Assembly (NCBI GenBank): GCA_026686845.1
Contig: JAIVEN010000042.1
Location: 173,266-237,265 of the forward strand
Origin: Adenanthera pavonina
Taxonomy: Eukaryota; Streptophyta; Magnoliopsida; Fabales; Fabaceae
Direction: 5' to 3'
DNA length: 64,000 bases
The position numbers were made by a program, and so were the translations under genes. Below are positions 58,601 through 64,000 of the stretch, one piece after another. Positions within the stretch are counted from its first letter, which is position 1. Each line of letters starts with the position of its first letter. The notes below the pieces were generated by a model. The model made no database searches. It was not told the origin of the DNA and was given only the letters and a program-made list of their open reading frames with translations.

Positions 58601-61600
58601 TTTAGGGTTTAGGGTTTAGGGTTTAGGGTTTAGGGTTTAGGGTTTAGGGTTTAGGGTTTAGGGTTTAGGGTTTAGGGTTTAGGGTTTAGGGTTTAGGGTT
58701 TAGGGTTTAGGGTTTAGGGTTTAGGGTTTAGGGTTTAGGGTTTAGGGTTTAGGGTTTAGGGTTTAGGGTTTAGGGTTTAGGGTTTAGGGTTTAGGGTTTA
58801 GGGTTTAGGGTTTAGGGTTTAGGGTTTAGGGTTTAGGGTTTAGGGTTTAGGGTTTAGGGTTTAGGGTTTAGGGTTTAGGGTTTAGGGTTTAGGGTTTAGG
58901 GTTTAGGGTTTAGGGTTTAGGGTTTAGGGTTTAGGGTTTAGGGTTTAGGGTTTAGGGTTTAGGGTTTAGGGTTTAGGGTTTAGGGTTTAGGGTTTAGGGT
59001 TTAGGGTTTAGGGTTTAGGGTTTAGGGTTTAGGGTTTAGGGTTTAGGGTTTAGGGTTTAGGGTTTAGGGTTTAGGGTTTAGGGTTTAGGGTTTAGGGTTT
59101 AGGGTTTAGGGTTTAGGGTTTAGGGTTTAGGGTTTAGGGTTTAGGGTTTAGGGTTTAGGGTTTAGGGTTTAGGGTTTAGGGTTTAGGGTTTAGGGTTTAG
59201 GGTTTAGGGTTTAGGGTTTAGGGTTTAGGGTTTAGGGTTTAGGGTTTAGGGTTTAGGGTTTAGGGTTTAGGGTTTAGGGTTTAGGGTTTAGGGTTTAGGG
59301 TTTAGGGTTTAGGGTTTAGGGTTTAGGGTTTAGGGTTTAGGGTTTAGGGTTTAGGGTTTAGGGTTTAGGGTTTAGGGTTTAGGGTTTAGGGTTTAGGGTT
59401 TAGGGTTTAGGGTTTAGGGTTTAGGGTTTAGGGTTTAGGGTTTAGGGTTTAGGGTTTAGGGTTTAGGGTTTAGGGTTTAGGGTTTAGGGTTTAGGGTTTA
59501 GGGTTTAGGGTTTAGGGTTTAGGGTTTAGGGTTTAGGGTTTAGGGTTTAGGGTTTAGGGTTTAGGGTTTAGGGTTTAGGGTTTAGGGTTTAGGGTTTAGG
59601 GTTTAGGGTTTAGGGTTTAGGGTTTAGGGTTTAGGGTTTAGGGTTTAGGGTTTAGGGTTTAGGGTTTAGGGTTTAGGGTTTAGGGTTTAGGGTTTAGGGT
59701 TTAGGGTTTAGGGTTTAGGGTTTAGGGTTTAGGGTTTAGGGTTTAGGGTTTAGGGTTTAGGGTTTAGGGTTTAGGGTTTAGGGTTTAGGGTTTAGGGTTT
59801 AGGGTTTAGGGTTTAGGGTTTAGGGTTTAGGGTTTAGGGTTTAGGGTTTAGGGTTTAGGGTTTAGGGTTTAGGGTTTAGGGTTTAGGGTTTAGGGTTTAG
59901 GGTTTAGGGTTTAGGGTTTAGGGTTTAGGGTTTAGGGTTTAGGGTTTAGGGTTTAGGGTTTAGGGTTTAGGGTTTAGGGTTTAGGGTTTAGGGTTTAGGG
60001 TTTAGGGTTTAGGGTTTAGGGTTCTAGGGTTTAGGGTTTAGGGTTTAGGGTTTAGGGTTTAGGGTTTAGGGTTTAGGGTTTAGGGTTTAGGGTTTAGGGT
60101 TTAGGGTTTAGGGTTTAGGGTTTAGGGTTTAGGGTTTAGGGTTTAGGGTTTAGGGTTTAGGGTTTAGGGTTTAGGGTTTAGGGTTTAGGGTTTAGGGTTT
60201 AGGGTTTAGGGTTTAGGGTTTAGGGTTTAGGGTTTAGGGTTTAGGGTTTAGGGTTTAGGGTTTAGGGTTTAGGGTTTAGGGTTTAGGGTTTAGGGTTTAG
60301 GGTTTAGGGTTTAGGGTTTAGGGTTTAGGGTTTAGGGTTTAGGGTTTAGGGTTTAGGGTTTAGGGTTTAGGGTTTAGGGTTTAGGGTTTAGGGTTTAGGG
60401 TTTAGGGTTTAGGGTTTAGGGTTTAGGGTTTAGGGTTTAGGGTTTAGGGTTTAGGGTTTAGGGTTTAGGGTTTAGGGTTTAGGGTTTAGGGTTTAGGGTT
60501 TAGGGTTTAGGGTTTAGGGTTTAGGGTTTAGGGTTTAGGGTTTAGGGTTTAGGGTTTAGGGTTTAGGGTTTAGGGTTTAGGGTTTAGGGTTTAGGGTTTA
60601 GGGTTTAGGGTTTAGGGTTTAGGGTTTAGGGTTTAGGGTTTAGGGTTTAGGGTTTAGGGTTTAGGGTTTAGGGTTTAGGGTTTAGGGTTTAGGGTTTAGG
60701 GTTTAGGGTTTAGGGTTTAGGGTTTAGGGTTTAGGGTTTAGGGTTTAGGGTTTAGGGTTTAGGGTTTAGGGTTTAGGGTTTAGGGTTTAGGGTTTAGGGT
60801 TTAGGGTTTAGGGTTTAGGGTTTAGGGTTTAGGGTTTAGGGTTTAGGGTTTAGGGTTTAGGGTTTAGGGTTTAGGGTTTAGGGTTTAGGGTTTAGGGTTT
60901 AGGGTTTAGGGTTTAGGGTTTAGGGTTTAGGGTTTAGGGTTTAGGGTTTAGGGTTTAGGGTTTAGGGTTTAGGGTTTAGGGTTTAGGGTTTAGGGTTTAG
61001 GGTTTAGGGTTTAGGGTTTAGGGTTTAGGGTTTAGGGTTTAGGGTTTAGGGTTTAGGGTTTAGGGTTTAGGGTTTAGGGTTTAGGGTTTAGGGTTTAGGG
61101 TTTAGGGTTTAGGGTTTAGGGTTTAGGGTTTAGGGTTTAGGGTTTAGGGTTTAGGGTTTAGGGTTTAGGGTTTAGGGTTTAGGGTTTAGGGTTTAGGGTT
61201 TAGGGTTTAGGGTTTAGGGTTTAGGGTTTAGGGTTTAGGGTTTAGGGTTTAGGGTTTAGGGTTTAGGGTTTAGGGTTTAGGGTTTAGGGTTTAGGGTTTA
61301 GGGTTTAGGGTTTAGGGTTTAGGGTTTAGGGTTTAGGGTTTAGGGTTTAGGGTTTAGGGTTTAGGGTTTAGGGTTTAGGGTTTAGGGTTTAGGGTTTAGG
61401 GTTTAGGGTTTAGGGTTTAGGGTTTAGGGTTTAGGGTTTAGGGTTTAGGGTTTAGGGTTTAGGGTTTAGGGTTTAGGGTTTAGGGTTTAGGGTTTAGGGT
61501 TTAGGGTTTAGGGTTTAGGGTTTAGGGTTTAGGGTTTAGGGTTTAGGGTTTAGGGTTTAGGGTTTAGGGTTTAGGGTTTAGGGTTTAGGGTTTAGGGTTT

Positions 61601-63627
61601 AGGGTTTAGGGTTTAGGGTTTAGGGTTTAGGGTTTAGGGTTTAGGGTTTAGGGTTTAGGGTTTAGGGTTTAGGGTTTAGGGTTTAGGGTTTAGGGTTTAG
61701 GGTTTAGGGTTTAGGGTTTAGGGTTTAGGGTTTAGGGTTTAGGGTTTAGGGTTTAGGGTTTAGGGTTTAGGGTTTAGGGTTTAGGGTTTAGGGTTTAGGG
61801 TTTAGGGTTTAGGGTTTAGGGTTTAGGGTTTAGGGTTTAGGGTTTAGGGTTTAGGGTTTAGGGTTTAGGGTTTAGGGTTTAGGGTTTAGGGTTTAGGGTT
61901 TAGGGTTTAGGGTTTAGGGTTTAGGGTTTAGGGTTTAGGGTTTAGGGTTTAGGGTTTAGGGTTTAGGGTTTAGGGTTTAGGGTTTAGGGTTTAGGGTTTA
62001 GGGTTTAGGGTTTAGGGTTTAGGGTTTAGGGTTTAGGGTTTAGGGTTTAGGGTTTAGGGTTTAGGGTTTAGGGTTTAGGGTTTAGGGTTTAGGGTTTAGG
62101 GTTTAGGGTTTAGGGTTTAGGGTTTAGGGTTTAGGGTTTAGGGTTTAGGGTTTAGGGTTTAGGGTTTAGGGTTTAGGGTTTAGGGTTTAGGGTTTAGGGT
62201 TTAGGGTTTAGGGTTTAGGGTTTAGGGTTTAGGGTTTAGGGTTTAGGGTTTAGGGTTTAGGGTTTAGGGTTTAGGGTTTAGGGTTTAGGGTTTAGGGTTT
62301 AGGGTTTAGGGTTTAGGGTTTAGGGTTTAGGGTTTAGGGTTTAGGGTTTAGGGTTTAGGGTTTAGGGTTTAGGGTTTAGGGTTTAGGGTTTAGGGTTTAG
62401 GGTTTAGGGTTTAGGGTTTAGGGTTTAGGGTTTAGGGTTTAGGGTTTAGGGTTTAGGGTTTAGGGTTTAGGGTTTAGGGTTTAGGGTTTAGGGTTTAGGG
62501 TTTAGGGTTTAGGGTTTAGGGTTTAGGGTTTAGGGTTTAGGGTTTAGGGTTTAGGGTTTAGGGTTTAGGGTTTAGGGTTTAGGGTTTAGGGTTTAGGGTT
62601 TAGGGTTTAGGGTTTAGGGTTTAGGGTTTAGGGTTTAGGGTTTAGGGTTTAGGGTTTAGGGTTTAGGGTTTAGGGTTTAGGGTTTAGGGTTTAGGGTTTA
62701 GGGTTTAGGGTTTAGGGTTTAGGGTTTAGGGTTTAGGGTTTAGGGTTTAGGGTTTAGGGTTTAGGGTTTAGGGTTTAGGGTTTAGGGTTTAGGGTTTAGG
62801 GTTTAGGGTTTAGGGTTTAGGGTTTAGGGTTTAGGGTTTAGGGTTTAGGGTTTAGGGTTTAGGGTTTAGGGTTTAGGGTTTAGGGTTTAGGGTTTAGGGT
62901 TTAGGGTTTAGGGTTTAGGGTTTAGGGTTTAGGGTTTAGGGTTTAGGGTTTAGGGTTTAGGGTTTAGGGTTTAGGGTTTAGGGTTTAGGGTTTAGGGTTT
63001 AGGGTTTAGGGTTTAGGGTTTAGGGTTTAGGGTTTAGGGTTTAGGGTTTAGGGTTTAGGGTTTAGGGTTTAGGGTTTAGGGTTTAGGGTTTAGGGTTTAG
63101 GGTTTAGGGTTTAGGGTTTAGGGTTTAGGGTTTAGGGTTTAGGGTTTAGGGTTTAGGGTTTAGGGTTTAGGGTTTAGGGTTTAGGGTTTAGGGTTTAGGG
63201 TTTAGGGTTTAGGGTTTAGGGTTTAGGGTTTAGGGTTTAGGGTTTAGGGTTTAGGGTTTAGGGTTTAGGGTTTAGGGTTTAGGGTTTAGGGTTTAGGGTT
63301 TAGGGTTTAGGGTTTAGGGTTTAGGGTTTAGGGTTTAGGGTTTAGGGTTTAGGGTTTAGGGTTTAGGGTTTAGGGTTTAGGGTTTAGGGTTTAGGGTTTA
63401 GGGTTTAGGGTTTAGGGTTTAGGGTTTAGGGTTTAGGGTTTAGGGTTTAGGGTTTAGGGTTTAGGGTTTAGGGTTTAGGGTTTAGGGTTTAGGGTTTAGG
63501 GTTTAGGGTTTAGGGTTTAGGGTTTAGGGTTTAGGGTTTAGGGTTTAGGGTTTAGGGTTTAGGGTTTAGGGTTTAGGGTTTAGGGTTTAGGGTTTAGGGT
63601 TTAGGGTTTAGGGTTTAGGGTTTAGGG

Positions 63628-64000
63628 GTAGGGTTTAGGGTTTTGGGTTTAGGGTTTAGGTTAGGGTTTAGGGTTGTAGGGTGTAGGGTTAGGGTTTAGG
63701 GGTTAGGGTGTAGGGGGTTGGGTGTGAGGGTTTAGGGTTTTAGGGTGAGGGGTGTAGGGTTTAGGGGGTGAGGGTGTTGGGAAGGGGGGGGGGGGTAGGG
63801 TTGGGGTCTGTAGGGGGTTAGGGTGTAGGGTTAGGTTAGGTTGAGGGGTTTAGGGTGTAGGGTGTTGGAGCGTGGGTTGAGGGTGGAGGGGTTAGGGTTT
63901 GCAGGGGTTAGTAGGGTGGTAGGGGTGAGGGTGGTAGGGTGATGGGTATGGGGTTAGGGGTGAGGGGGGTGGGTTGTAGGGGGCTGTGGGGGTTTGTGGG
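63628..64000 (+). other. Irregular G/T-rich end of the telomere tract
   Basis: 373 bp in which the 7-bp period is lost: GGGTGTAGGG, GGGGTTAGGG and GGGTGAGGG mixtures and a run of about 12 G near 63785. It is almost free of C. It looks like low-accuracy read-end consensus rather than a biological sequence class. Confidence 0.8.

Larger units (their letters stand above)
46331..64000 (+). repeat. Terminal telomere tract, (TTTAGGG)n
   Basis: 17,670 bp of the standard plant telomere repeat, with the G-rich strand 5'->3' toward the window end as expected for a right chromosome end. Zones: 46331-46672 mixed with variants (26 TTGAGGG units, a few TTTTAGGG); 46673-60021 uniform (13,349 bp, exactly 1907 x 7); one TTCTAGGG at 60022-60029; 60030-63627 uniform (3598 bp, exactly 514 x 7); 63628-64000 irregular. 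Telomere repeats protect the chromosome end and are added by telomerase. Assembled length depends on read length and should not be taken as exact. Confidence 0.98.

Noticed and set aside
46331..63627. CRISPR-like or satellite array of short repeats
   Set aside because: The unit is the 7-bp plant telomere repeat with no spacers and runs to the window end; it is a telomere.

Overview
This is the right-hand end of a plant nuclear chromosome, almost certainly a eudicot. The last 17.7 kb (46331-64000) is a TTTAGGG telomere tract whose G-rich strand runs 5'->3' toward the window end. The other 46 kb is AT-rich subtelomeric DNA dominated by transposable elements: Copia LTR retrotransposons of the Sirevirus type, a plant L1-type LINE, hAT-like non-autonomous DNA elements and old dispersed repeats. 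I found one convincing host gene. The species cannot be named from the sequence.

Layout. 1-13369: gene-poor, AT-rich DNA with two hAT-like MITEs that have 8-bp target duplications (1528-2190 and 3463-4106), one copy of a dispersed repeat (about 3265-5830), a further MITE-like block, a C-rich tract and a possible fold-back element. 13375-28119: a complete Sirevirus-like element (LTRs 1860 and 1858 bp, TSD GATCC, gag-pol plus an extra 3' ORF). That extra ORF is split by a 2542-bp solo LTR of a related family (23163-25704). 28125-31600: second copy of the dispersed repeat. 31607-37050: a decayed LINE. 39117-42657, minus strand: a three-exon gene for a probable organellar membrane TPR protein of 746 residues. 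43487-46330: 5' LTR, primer-binding site and decayed gag of a second Sirevirus, cut off in its second gag zinc knuckle by the telomere.

The parts tell one story. The chromosome end seems to have been lost inside a Sirevirus and capped by telomere repeats, leaving the TPR gene about 3.7 kb from the telomere with no subtelomeric satellite between. The most interesting signals are shared regulatory structures in three different LTR families: matches to the mitosis-specific activator (MSA) consensus upstream of the presumed TATA boxes, and a 3'-terminal LTR hairpin whose stem sequence changes between families while pairing is kept around a nearly constant C-rich loop.
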